A stretch of DNA of 64,000 nt from an uncultured Bacteriovoracaceae bacterium. Lineage in GTDB: Bacteria; Bdellovibrionota; Bacteriovoracia; Bacteriovoracales; Bacteriovoracaceae. Where the stretch lies: contig CAKZUQ010000028.1 in assembly GCA_937923325.1 (NCBI GenBank), positions 1 to 64,000 on the forward strand, written 5' to 3'. The notes under the pieces were generated by a model, which was not told the DNA's origin, made no database searches, and saw only the letters and a list, made by a program, of their open reading frames with translations. Shown in pieces: positions 34,069 to 43,023 of the stretch (positions are counted from its first letter, which is position 1; each line of letters opens with the position of its first letter). Position numbers and translations under genes: made by a program.

Positions 34069-34983
34069 ATGACTAAATTAAAATCAACGACATTAAGCTT
34101 GTTATTATTTATGGCCTTTTGCGCTTCAGTTTTATCAAACTCAGCGCAAGCCCAAAGCTACGGTATAAACCAGTCCTATTTTTTAACTGATGATGGAAAA
34201 ATGCATACAGTTAAAACATATAAGGCCAACAGTGGATATGTTGATCTCTTTTCTCCTCAGACTATTTTTATACTTCCAGAAATGATTGAAGAAATGGACT
34301 CTTCTTATATTATCGATGAAGACGATAGAATTTTAACAGTAGATCCTGATGGCTTTGTTTATAGTTTCGATTATGAAGAAGAAGTTGGTTCTGGTGTAAA
34401 ACATAAAGGTGGTAGCTTTTTCATTACTCGTGACAATTCAATTGTTTTTATCATGACTAATGGAGATATCAAAAAAGTGGAAGCTATTAACGAAAAATTA
34501 GATTCTAGAGTAAAAGTAACCGGTGGTAATTATATCATCACAAGAAAAGGTACAGTTTACATTGTTAACAATGTAGTAGGTGAAGTATTTGAAGTTAACT
34601 TAGAAGTCGATACTGATGATATTGCTACTAAGGGAAATAACTTTATTATTACAAAAGATGGATTACTAGTAAGTTTTGGAGTTGAAATAGATGGTACAAA
34701 TGCTGTCAAAACACAAAAAGATCCATTATTTAAAAATATTAAACTTAAAGGTGGGAATTTTTTCTTCGATAGATATTATAATATTCACACAATTGGTGCT
34801 AATGCTGTTGTCGATGGTGGTATTTTAAATAGGACAATTAAAGTTAGAAATAATGAATTACCTAGTAAAATTGGTAATAACTACTTCATGTATGATGATG
34901 GTTCATTCTATTCTGTAGATGCTTTTGGGGTATTTAACTATATTCAAAATTTTTCGGGAAGAATCATTACAACGACAAAATAA
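34069..34983 (+). CDS. Secreted protein with seven propeller-like repeats
   Basis: The start follows CTGAGGAATACAAG. Signal peptide of about 29 residues (..VLSNSAQAQS). The mature chain holds seven related units of about 40 residues with core x-G-N-[FY]-[FI]-I-T-x-D-G-x-[FIL]-x-x-V: NQSYFLTDDGKMHTV, DSSYIIDEDDRILTV, GGSFFITRDNSIVFI, GGNYIITRKGTVYIV, GNNFIITKDGLLVSF, GGNFFFDRYYNIHTI and GNNYFMYDDGSFYSV. Seven four-stranded blades would make a closed beta-propeller. I recognise no named family. It lies convergent to the lolA-like gene with no gap. Confidence 0.75.
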   Translation: MTKLKSTTLSLLLFMAFCASVLSNSAQAQSYGINQSYFLTDDGKMHTVKTYKANSGYVDLFSPQTIFILPEMIEEMDSSYIIDEDDRILTVDPDGFVYSFDYEEEVGSGVKHKGGSFFITRDNSIVFIMTNGDIKKVEAINEKLDSRVKVTGGNYIITRKGTVYIVNNVVGEVFEVNLEVDTDDIATKGNNFIITKDGLLVSFGVEIDGTNAVKTQKDPLFKNIKLKGGNFFFDRYYNIHTIGANAVVDGGILNRTIKVRNNELPSKIGNNYFMYDDGSFYSVDAFGVFNYIQNFSGRIITTTK

Positions 34984-35604
34984 TTAATAGTGACTCATAC
35001 TTGTATTTTCAGGCACATCAAATACGAAGTCTGCTTTTTTAAGCTTTGACTTCGTATTTATCTTTTTAAAAGCAAACTTAACAGGAACTTTCTTACCAAT
35101 ATAATAAACTGTCATATAATCGATATCACTTAACTTCGAATTTTTATTTACTTCTTTTTTAAATATAATATCAACTTTAGAAATATTTAACTGAGCCTTA
35201 GCTTGCTCTAAGAATGATAAGTTTGCAATCTTCTTACTTCTTACAACTTTATATAACTCATTACTCTCCAACCCTTTACTTAAAGCATCAAAAAGTTTTA
35301 CATAACAATACTTACTAGAGTTACCTATTTTTACAGTCCCTTTTTCTCCATCCATAAATGGAGGATTATACATCCAAGTTGTCTCTTTATTACACACATA
35401 TGTTACTGGAGTTAAGCCTTCTACATCAAAGACAATATTACTAGGAAACATATATTTCATAGAAACATCAGTTTTAATCTCTTTATTTTTGACACTTGAA
35501 AACACTATTTGATCTAGTTTTGCTTCAAAAGACTTTGGAAGAAATTTGGCAAAAGCGACATCAAACAAAGCAAAAAATAATATTAATATAAGACCTAACT
35601 TCAT
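34984..35604 (-). CDS. lolA: LolA-like outer-membrane lipoprotein carrier
   Basis: A 206-aa periplasmic protein with signal peptide MKLGLILILFFALFDVAFA. The fold cues fit LolA: IKTDVSMKYMFPSNIVFDVEG, then YVCNKETTWMYNPPFMDGEKG (the W-x-Y-x-P turn), and late strands KKVPVKFAFKKIN. LolA ferries lipoproteins from the LolCDE transporter to the outer membrane. Sequence similarity is modest and the gene name is provisional. It follows smc by 9 bases on the same strand. Confidence 0.7.
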   Translation of the reverse strand: MKLGLILILFFALFDVAFAKFLPKSFEAKLDQIVFSSVKNKEIKTDVSMKYMFPSNIVFDVEGLTPVTYVCNKETTWMYNPPFMDGEKGTVKIGNSSKYCYVKLFDALSKGLESNELYKVVRSKKIANLSFLEQAKAQLNISKVDIIFKKEVNKNSKLSDIDYMTVYYIGKKVPVKFAFKKINTKSKLKKADFVFDVPENTSMSHY

Positions 35605-35613
35605 AATACCTTC

Positions 35614-38600
35614 TTAGTGTAGTTGTACCGAAACAGCTTTAGAAACACCTGGCTCTTGCATAGTAACACCATAAAGAGTGTCATTAAGTTCCATCGTCTT
35701 CTTATTATGTGTAATCAAAATAAATTGAGACTCAGAACTCATCTCTCTAAGTAGTTCATTAAATCTTCCAACGTTTGCATCATCAAGTGGAGCATCTACC
35801 TCATCCAGTAAACAGAATGGACTTGGCTTAACGAGGAAAATTGAAAAGATCAAAGATACGGCCGTCATCGCTTTCTCACCACCACTCATAAGGTTGATTG
35901 ATTGCATTTTCTTTCCAGGAGGTTTTGCAATAATATCAATACCACACTCTGTGCTGTCAATATCACCAACGATATTTAATCTCGCTTCACCACCACCAAA
36001 GATTATTGGGAATACTTTTTCAAACCTAACATTAACTTCATCAAAAGCTTCTTTAAATCTAGATTTGGATTTTTCATCAATATGATTAATTGCTAATTCA
36101 AGATCTTCAAGAGACTTTTTAAGCTCTCCCTCTTGAGTTCTTAAGAAGTCGTATCTTAGTTTTTGTCTGTCATAATCCTCAATAGCTTGCCAGTTAATTT
36201 CACCAAGTTTATTTAAATCTGACTTATAACGCTTATATTTCTCTCTAGATTCACGTAGAACAGCTGGGAATTTTTTATCAAAATCGTAGGCTTCTCTCTC
36301 TAAAGTCACTTCGCCTTCTTCTGTTTCCATAAGAAGCATTGACTCCAGATCAGTAAGTCCTTCAAGATCCTCAGAAGTAAGCTCTAAGTGTGCTTTTAAA
36401 ATTTGTCTAAGGTCTACTCTATATTTATCAAAACAATTCTTTACTAAAATTTCTTCATCAATAACAATTTGTTCAACTTTCATTGTAAGTTCAACATTAC
36501 TCTTTTCAGTTGTACTAATTTCTTTAGTAAGTTTTTTTACTTCATTTTCTCTTTCTTGCATTCCAGTTAAAAGAGAAGTTAACTCATCACGAACAATGTT
36601 TAAGTAACTTTCTTTTTCACTCATTATTTCAGCTTGATCCTGATTACTTTCTTCAAGGCCCATTACAGCAGACTCAGCTTCTTCAATTTCTGATGCATAG
36701 TTCTCTAGCATTTCAGTATTTGCTTCGAGTTTTTCTTCATAGCGCTCTACCTGACTTTCAGCATCTTGAATCTGAGATTTCATACTATCAACTTGAGTTG
36801 TATAAGTTTTAGCATTGGCCTGAAGCTCAAGAAGTTCACTTCTTTCTTCCTCATAGCTAGCTTTTAATTCTTCTACTTGCTCACGAGACTCTCCTAACAT
36901 TTCTGTTAAGCTTTCTACTTTCTCACTTAATGTATCTTTTCTCAAATGAGTTTCTTCTTCAGCCTCTAATAACTCTAGCTTTGCCTTAGAGATTTCTGTT
37001 TTTCTATTATTTAAAATATCTAATCTTGCTGAAGTTGATCCATGACTAGTTTCTTTAGAATCAAGTGATGATTTAAGTCCAACAAACTTTGTATTCGCTT
37101 CATTTAAAGAAGCACTAATATCTTCAAAGCTTATCTTAAGCTCTTCTACTTCACTATCAAGTTCAGATACAAATAGTTCTAATTCATCTAGTTCTTGTTT
37201 TTTAGTTTCAAACTCTTCAGTTAATTCGTTAATTAGATTATTTCTTTGAACTACCCCGAGACCTTGGTCATCTTCACTTCTTGCTGAGAGAGAAATTCCA
37301 TTTAAAGATTTAGTTAAAAGAATACTTCCATCTACAGAAACTAATCCTCTAAATCTAATATCATTAGAAATTTTAAGTGCTAATTCAGCAGTTAAGTTCT
37401 CAATAACATAAAATCCATTAAAGTAAGCTTTAAGCTTTGCAGAGAAGTCTAAATTATTTATTTTTAAAATATCTTCAATTGAAGTTACGCCCTCAAGACC
37501 TTTAAGAGTAAGTCTTTCAGCAGTTTCAGGACCACAAAGGTCAACATTTTCACTTGGAATAATAAAGTCAAAAGACTTATCAGTATTATTAGCGTACCAA
37601 TCAGATAAATTCTCAGTGCCAAGCTCTTTAGCAATTAAAGCGTCGAACGATTTTTCGAATAATACTTCCAATGCTTTGGCATACTTTGGCTCACATTCAA
37701 TAATATTTCCAAGAACTTCAAAATTAGCGTCACCGGCTTCTTCAATAAACTTAAGAGCACCTTCTTTAACACCTTCACCTGATTTATTAACATCAATGAG
37801 TGATTGTCTTTTAGATTCAAGCTGAATTACTTCTTTAGATAAAACTCTAAGAACATTATCTTTTTCTTTTAATAAATCAGATTTCGATTTTAAATTGTTT
37901 TTTACTTCTTCATGAGCTGCTTCTAAGTCAACCAAAGCTTCACGAGCAATCTGAGTTTCTTCACGCTGCTTAACAACTTCATCAGTAAAGTTAGCTGAGC
38001 TTTTCTCTATTTCTTCAATTTCAGAAATAATATCTTCTAAACTTGCAGAATACTCATCTAACTTTGAAGTATTTCTAAATACTAATTGATCAACCTCATT
38101 AAACTCAGTTTTTGTTTCATCTAATTGGTTAGTTAAATCAGTTACTTCTTCTTCTCTTTCCTGAAGGCTTTCTTTTAAGTTTTCAACTTTTTCTTCAAGA
38201 TCAGAAAAGTCCATTTCCTCAAAGTTTTGTGACTCAAGATCAGATAACTTCATTTGAAGTTCTTCTAGCTTCTCACGTCTTTCAGATATATCATTAGTTA
38301 GTTCTTCATTTTCACGGTTTCTATCTTCAATATGCTTTTCTTTATCAGCTCTTGTGTTTTTTAGGTGTTTTAATCTTTCTTCACTTGCTGCAAGCTCTTT
38401 GGCCATTTCATTATATTCAGCAGAAAGACCATCAATTCTTTCCATAAGATCAGTTTTCTTAATTCTTTCATCTTCAAGAGTTAACTCTAAACCATCTTTT
38501 TTAATTCCCGCATCTTCAAGAGCTGTTACGTTATTTGTTAGAGTTCTTTTAGCATTATTGTAATCACTTAAAAAATCTAGCTCTTTGTGAGAATCAACAA

Positions 38601-39300
38601 TTAACTGGTGGTGCTTGATTCTATCTCTAAGCCTTTTTGCTTTTTCTGCTTTTTCAGCTTGTTTTTCAAGTGACTTTAAATTTTTATAAATTTCAGCCTG
38701 AAGGTCACTTAGCCTATTAAGGTTTGTTTGAGTATGTTCAATTTTTTTAAGAGATTCTTTTTTTCTTATTTTAAACTTTGTAATCCCAGCAACCTCTTCG
38801 ATCATCGTACGACGTTCTTCTGGTTTCGCTTGAACTAATCTGTTGATTTCACCTTGAGCAATAATTGAGTATGACTTTGCTCCGGCACCAGTATCCATAA
38901 AGACTTCATGAATATCTTTAAGCCTTGCTGGCATTCCGTTAATTCTATATTCCGTTTCACCATTTTTATAAAGTTTTCTTGTAAGTCCAATTTCATTTGG
39001 CTTAGTTACTTGGTTTCCAATGTGAATGTGCTTACCTGTATCATTTTCCAAAACTAGAGTTACTTCAGCAAATGCTCCTGGTGAATATTTTGAAGATCCA
39101 GCAAAAATAAGATCTTTCATTTTATTACCACGAAGGTGCTTAGCTGATTGCTCACCCATTACCCAAAATAGCGCATCAACGATATTTGATTTACCACAAC
39201 CGTTTGGCCCAACGATACCAGTAATACCTTCATCAAACTGAATAGTAGTTTTATCTTTAAATGATTTGAAACCTTGTAAATGCAGACGCAATAACTTCAT
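35614..39300 (-). CDS. smc: Chromosome segregation ATPase SMC
   Basis: A 1228-aa condensin subunit. The N-terminal ATPase half has Walker A in GIVGPNGCGKSNIVDAL (about residue 32) and the Q-loop region. Long coiled coils follow, with a hinge domain around residues 500-670 (FEVLGNIIECEPKYAKALEVLF, IRFRGLVSVDGSIL). The C-terminal half carries the signature LMSGGEKAMTAVSLIF and Walker B FCLLDEVDAPLDD. Length and order are standard. It binds ScpAB (not encoded here) and organises the chromosome. Confidence 0.97.
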   Translation of the reverse strand: MKLLRLHLQGFKSFKDKTTIQFDEGITGIVGPNGCGKSNIVDALFWVMGEQSAKHLRGNKMKDLIFAGSSKYSPGAFAEVTLVLENDTGKHIHIGNQVTKPNEIGLTRKLYKNGETEYRINGMPARLKDIHEVFMDTGAGAKSYSIIAQGEINRLVQAKPEERRTMIEEVAGITKFKIRKKESLKKIEHTQTNLNRLSDLQAEIYKNLKSLEKQAEKAEKAKRLRDRIKHHQLIVDSHKELDFLSDYNNAKRTLTNNVTALEDAGIKKDGLELTLEDERIKKTDLMERIDGLSAEYNEMAKELAASEERLKHLKNTRADKEKHIEDRNRENEELTNDISERREKLEELQMKLSDLESQNFEEMDFSDLEEKVENLKESLQEREEEVTDLTNQLDETKTEFNEVDQLVFRNTSKLDEYSASLEDIISEIEEIEKSSANFTDEVVKQREETQIAREALVDLEAAHEEVKNNLKSKSDLLKEKDNVLRVLSKEVIQLESKRQSLIDVNKSGEGVKEGALKFIEEAGDANFEVLGNIIECEPKYAKALEVLFEKSFDALIAKELGTENLSDWYANNTDKSFDFIIPSENVDLCGPETAERLTLKGLEGVTSIEDILKINNLDFSAKLKAYFNGFYVIENLTAELALKISNDIRFRGLVSVDGSILLTKSLNGISLSARSEDDQGLGVVQRNNLINELTEEFETKKQELDELELFVSELDSEVEELKISFEDISASLNEANTKFVGLKSSLDSKETSHGSTSARLDILNNRKTEISKAKLELLEAEEETHLRKDTLSEKVESLTEMLGESREQVEELKASYEEERSELLELQANAKTYTTQVDSMKSQIQDAESQVERYEEKLEANTEMLENYASEIEEAESAVMGLEESNQDQAEIMSEKESYLNIVRDELTSLLTGMQERENEVKKLTKEISTTEKSNVELTMKVEQIVIDEEILVKNCFDKYRVDLRQILKAHLELTSEDLEGLTDLESMLLMETEEGEVTLEREAYDFDKKFPAVLRESREKYKRYKSDLNKLGEINWQAIEDYDRQKLRYDFLRTQEGELKKSLEDLELAINHIDEKSKSRFKEAFDEVNVRFEKVFPIIFGGGEARLNIVGDIDSTECGIDIIAKPPGKKMQSINLMSGGEKAMTAVSLIFSIFLVKPSPFCLLDEVDAPLDDANVGRFNELLREMSSESQFILITHNKKTMELNDTLYGVTMQEPGVSKAVSVQLH

Positions 39301-39534
39301 ACGACGTTTATCCTCTCGAAAAATATTCTCTTGTGTGTGATAGAAAAAGGTAAACTCGCATTCCTTGCGACTGTGTGTGTTTTCTACTTTCTCTAATGTG
39401 TCATATTCCCAAAAAAAGCATGCGATTGTCTAGGTTTTATAGGGCAAAACAGCTATTTATAAGCATTAATTTTCTTACAGTTGCGCGCAGCATATAAATA
39501 ATTTTCTAACATTAGCAGCTAAGGTGTCAAAATC

Positions 39535-40479
39535 TTATCCAATTATCTTTGATAGCTTATAATCCAGACCACTCAGTGTTGGAATCGTTTCAATTTTATC
39601 TTGATCTAAAAATGTTGAAGCTTTACCAACTCCACCAATCCAAAGAGATGTTGAATCAGCGAGCTCCCCACTTAAGGTGCTAACAAAGTCATCAAGAGCT
39701 CCGCCTGGCCTAGAGTCAAAAACTTTACTAACACCAATGATTACAATTTCAGCACCAATTTGATTACATGCTTCAGCCAAAGCATCGGCTGGCATATTTG
39801 GACCTAAGTAGAAGAACTTTAAATTATAGTGACAACAAAGCAGCGACGCAATCATTATACCAAACTCATGCAACTCCCCCTCAGGAGCTGAAATAATAAT
39901 ATTAATATCAACCTTATCTGCCTCTTCCATATGCTTAAACAACATATGCCCTACATGGAATTTTATAATTGCAGAAAGTGCGTGTTCCTGTGCTATTGAT
40001 AACATTTTATTATCAACTAAATCACCAACTTCTCCCAACAATGGCGCCAATATACTTAAAGCGAAATCCCTTGGACCAAGACTCTCTTTTACTTTTGCTA
40101 GCTCATGAGAAATAATATCTAGCTTGTAACCATTAAGTGCCATGACTAAATTTTGAAGAGTTGAGTTTATATCTACCTGAGGAATTAATTTGGCAGGCTT
40201 TACTGCTTCTGACTTTGTATCATATTGCTTTTCTAGCTCTACCAACCTTTCAGTATCAAGTCTTGCAATATCTGAAACACTACTTCCCATATTAACTAAA
40301 AATACAATTTTTTTTAACCGGCTAATATCTGCATCAGAATATAACCTTTTACCCTTTTCATTTCTTCTTGGGACAACAGCATCGTACCTCTTCTCCCAAG
40401 CTCTTAAAGTGTGGACATTGATTCCAGTCACCTGTGATACAAATTGAATTGAAAAACCTTCAGTATTGTTTTTACTCAT
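39535..40479 (-). CDS. MerR-type regulator with B12-binding domain (CarH/LitR-like)
   Basis: ATG 40479 is preferred (AGAGG nine bases upstream); 40485 is also in frame. Residues about 8-75 are a MerR HTH (FVSQVTGINVHTLRAWEKRYDAVVPRR). A helical bundle follows, with IAQEHALSA holding the conserved Glu-His pair. The cobalamin domain shows ELHEFG, a correct E-x-H-x-x-G. The Trp normally ten residues before the Glu in CarH is replaced (Val), so the photochemistry may differ. In other bacteria such regulators repress photolyase, cfa and related genes in the dark, matching the divergent cluster here. Confidence 0.88.
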   Translation of the reverse strand: MSKNNTEGFSIQFVSQVTGINVHTLRAWEKRYDAVVPRRNEKGKRLYSDADISRLKKIVFLVNMGSSVSDIARLDTERLVELEKQYDTKSEAVKPAKLIPQVDINSTLQNLVMALNGYKLDIISHELAKVKESLGPRDFALSILAPLLGEVGDLVDNKMLSIAQEHALSAIIKFHVGHMLFKHMEEADKVDINIIISAPEGELHEFGIMIASLLCCHYNLKFFYLGPNMPADALAEACNQIGAEIVIIGVSKVFDSRPGGALDDFVSTLSGELADSTSLWIGGVGKASTFLDQDKIETIPTLSGLDYKLSKIIG

Positions 40480-40540
40480 TATCATTTACCTCTAAAAAGA
40501 TACTAGCACGCCCATGAATAAAACCTGAACAAAATAAGAA

Positions 40541-40564
40541 TATGCATAGGCTTTGCATAGACAC
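40541..40564 (+). promoter_or_regulatory. Candidate operator 1 (two 11-bp-spaced TGCATAG boxes)
   Basis: TGCATAG at 40543-40549 and 40554-40560, exactly 11 bases apart, the second extending to CATAGACA. Spacing of 11 bases equals one helical turn and is the repeat period of known CarH operators. It lies about 60-85 bases upstream of the regulator start. Confidence 0.55.
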
Positions 40565-40628
40565 AAACGAGATTTTAACAACTTACAAGAAACCACGAAG
40601 CTAATGACTTAATAAATGTTTAGTGAAC

Positions 40629-40649
40629 TGTCTATGTTTTGTTTATACA
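40629..40649 (-). promoter_or_regulatory. Candidate operator 2 (minus strand)
   Basis: On the minus strand, TGTATAAAC followed 11 bases later by CATAGACA, sharing the CATAGACA octamer with operators 1 and 3. It lies about 43-63 bases upstream of the first gene of the plus-strand operon, in the expected promoter region. Confidence 0.5.
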
Positions 40650-40691
40650 ATGGCCATTCCAGTAAATTTCTAAAAGCCATAATATCTGGTT

Positions 40692-40997
40692 ATGAAAAAA
40701 GTCTACATCAATTTAATTTTAGTTTTAATCATAGCTATCATGCTTGTAACAACGATCTCAACTTCACTCCAATCAAACTTATTCGAAGTATTCCCATCTT
40801 TATGGGAGATTCCTTGGTTTAGAACAACTCTAATAGACTTTTATTTAAACCAGTTTTTAATTTATCTAATTGTTGCTTACCTAGAAAAGTGGAGGTGGCT
40901 TAAAACAATTCCGTGGCTAATTCTCTTTATCTGCCTTGGAGCCATGGGCTCAGCCATATACTTTCTATATTACTTGAATAAAAAGAAGGAAGACTAA
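40692..40997 (+). CDS. DUF1475-like small membrane protein
   Basis: A 101-aa protein with three predicted membrane helices (ILVLIIAIMLVTTIST, FYLNQFLIYLIVAYL, WLILFICLGAMGSAIYFLYYL). The layout and the PWFRTTLIDFYLNQF segment match DUF1475. It heads a plus-strand operon whose other members belong to the conserved light-inducible gene set. Its stop overlaps the next start (TAATG). The exact role is unknown. Confidence 0.65.
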   Translation: MKKVYINLILVLIIAIMLVTTISTSLQSNLFEVFPSLWEIPWFRTTLIDFYLNQFLIYLIVAYLEKWRWLKTIPWLILFICLGAMGSAIYFLYYLNKKKED

Positions 40998-42250
40998 TGA
41001 AACAAAAGTTAGCCATTATTGGAACTGGCATCGCAGGGATGAGTTCAGCATATTTTCTAAAAGATGATTACGATATTACTATCTACGAAAAGAATTCATA
41101 TATTGGAGGCCATACCAACACCGTTTATGTTGAAGAGAATGGTAAAAGCCTTCCAATTGATACAGGATTTATGGTTTTTAATGAGGTTACATATCCTAAT
41201 TTAATAAAGTTATTTAAAAAGTTAAATGTACCGTACTATGACACGGATATGTCTTTTGGAGTTAGACATAATCAAAGTGACTTAGAGTATAATGGATCAA
41301 GTATCGATGGGTTATTTGCCCAAAGAAAAAATATTTTTTCACTGAGACACTATCGTTTTCTTTTAAATATAAATAAGTTTATAGATAAAGGAGTTAAGTA
41401 TCTTGACCAGGAAGACTCAAATTTATCAATAAAGGAGTATGTAAAAAAAGAAAACTTATCTGAAGACTTCTACAATAAATTTCTTGTGCCTATGAGCAGT
41501 GCTGTTTGGTCTACACCAACTAGCAAGATGGGCGACTTTCCTGCAAAATCGCTTATTAGGTTTTTTTATAACCATGGGTTTATGGGCTTAGACACTCAAC
41601 ATCAATGGAAAACGGTAGAAGGAGGAAGTGAAAGCTATAAAAAGCTTTTAATCAGTTCCTTTATAGATAAAGTAAAAACAAACAATGCAGCAACGCAAGT
41701 TGAGAGAACTTCTTCTGGTGTAATAGTTAAAGATATAAATGGGAATACAGAAGATTTTGATAAAGTAATTTTTGCATCCCACGCCGATCAAACACTTAAA
41801 TTAATAAAAGAGCCATCCGAGCAAGAAAAAAAATTATTAAGTCCATTTAAGTATCAAAAAAATATTGCAGTACTTCACACAGACGAGTCAGTGATGCCAA
41901 CAATAAAAAAAGTATGGTCTTCTTGGAATTATTTGATTCCTAATTCACAAGAGACTTATACTGTGTACTGGATGAATAAGCTTCAAAATGTTTCAAAGAA
42001 GAATAACTACTTTATTAATATTAATGGAGAGAAATTTGTAGATAAAGAGAAGGTTCTAAAAAGGATTGAGTATTATCACCCTATATTTGATACAGCTACT
42101 GATCACGCTCAAAAAGAATTATTTTCACTAAATACATCCAATTCTCCATTCTTTTTCTGTGGAAGTTATTTTAAATATGGTTTTCACGAAGATGCTCTGG
42201 CAAGTTCAGTAAATCTTTGCAACTTTCTTTTAGATAAAGAGGTTTTATAA
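40997..42250 (+). CDS. FAD-dependent amine-oxidase-like oxidoreductase (COG2907)
   Basis: A 417-aa flavoprotein: dinucleotide-binding KLAIIGTGIAGMSSAYFLKDDYDITIYEKN at the N-terminus and a C-terminal FAD-closing SPFFFCGSYFKYGFHEDALASS. The motif GGHTNTVYVEENGKSLPIDTGFMVFNEVTYPN is diagnostic of the COG2907 subgroup. These genes almost always sit beside DUF1365, cfa and a photolyase, as here. A function in modifying membrane fatty acids (for example furan fatty acid formation) is suspected for the cluster but not shown by the sequence. Confidence 0.9.
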   Translation: MKQKLAIIGTGIAGMSSAYFLKDDYDITIYEKNSYIGGHTNTVYVEENGKSLPIDTGFMVFNEVTYPNLIKLFKKLNVPYYDTDMSFGVRHNQSDLEYNGSSIDGLFAQRKNIFSLRHYRFLLNINKFIDKGVKYLDQEDSNLSIKEYVKKENLSEDFYNKFLVPMSSAVWSTPTSKMGDFPAKSLIRFFYNHGFMGLDTQHQWKTVEGGSESYKKLLISSFIDKVKTNNAATQVERTSSGVIVKDINGNTEDFDKVIFASHADQTLKLIKEPSEQEKKLLSPFKYQKNIAVLHTDESVMPTIKKVWSSWNYLIPNSQETYTVYWMNKLQNVSKKNNYFININGEKFVDKEKVLKRIEYYHPIFDTATDHAQKELFSLNTSNSPFFFCGSYFKYGFHEDALASSVNLCNFLLDKEVL

Positions 42251-43023
42251 TGGATGAGGCAATATACAAATGCCATATTGTTCACGATAGAATCCTTCCT
42301 AAAAAGTATAAATTTGGATTTAATTTCTTTTGGTACTCTTTTGATTTAGATCAACTTGAGCTCTTAGATAAGAAATCAATATTCTTCTCATACAATAGAT
42401 TTAACCTTTTTTCTTTTTGGGATAATAATCATCTGAAAAGAAATAATTTTTCTACAAAGAAGAATGTTCAGCTGATTTTAGCAGAAAATGGCGTCTACCA
42501 AGAACCTAAAAAAGTTCAGATATTAACAAATTTATCTTTTATGGGATATGTTTTTAACCCTGTTACCTACTATTTCATATTGATGGATAATGGAGAACAG
42601 CACTGTATTATTGAAGTTTGTAATACTTATAAAGAAATAAAACCGTACTTTGTTTCGAGTAAAAATTTAAAAGGTAATACTTTTAAAATTACGACAAATA
42701 AAGAGTTCTATATTTCTCCATTTTCTGACCTTGATAACATTATGACATTCAATATTTCGTTACCTACACAAAGGCTAAAGGTCTCTATTTCAGACTATAA
42801 GAAGAACCAAGATCTTGAGCTAAGGACTGCTCTAACGGGAGAAATGTTAAGTTTTAATAATTCAAATTTACTTCGAGCTGCAGTCTTAAAACCATTTGCA
42901 ACACTACAAATTATAATTTCAATTCACTGGCATGCACTTAAGTTATTCTTAAAAAGGATTCCTTATTTTCAAAAAGGTTCTAATAAACATTTACAACGAG
43001 GATTTTATTTATGGAAATCGTAA
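42250..43023 (+). CDS. DUF1365-family protein
   Basis: A 257-aa protein starting within the preceding stop (TAATG). Family marks are IYKCHIVHDRILPKKYKFGFNFFWYSFDL at the N-terminus, VQILTNLSFMGYVFNPVTYYFIL in the middle, and LKLFLKRIPYFQKG near the end. It is a constant companion of COG2907 and cfa genes in light-response clusters; the biochemical role is undefined. The last 13 bases overlap the cfa-like gene. Confidence 0.9.
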   Translation: MDEAIYKCHIVHDRILPKKYKFGFNFFWYSFDLDQLELLDKKSIFFSYNRFNLFSFWDNNHLKRNNFSTKKNVQLILAENGVYQEPKKVQILTNLSFMGYVFNPVTYYFILMDNGEQHCIIEVCNTYKEIKPYFVSSKNLKGNTFKITTNKEFYISPFSDLDNIMTFNISLPTQRLKVSISDYKKNQDLELRTALTGEMLSFNNSNLLRAAVLKPFATLQIIISIHWHALKLFLKRIPYFQKGSNKHLQRGFYLWKS

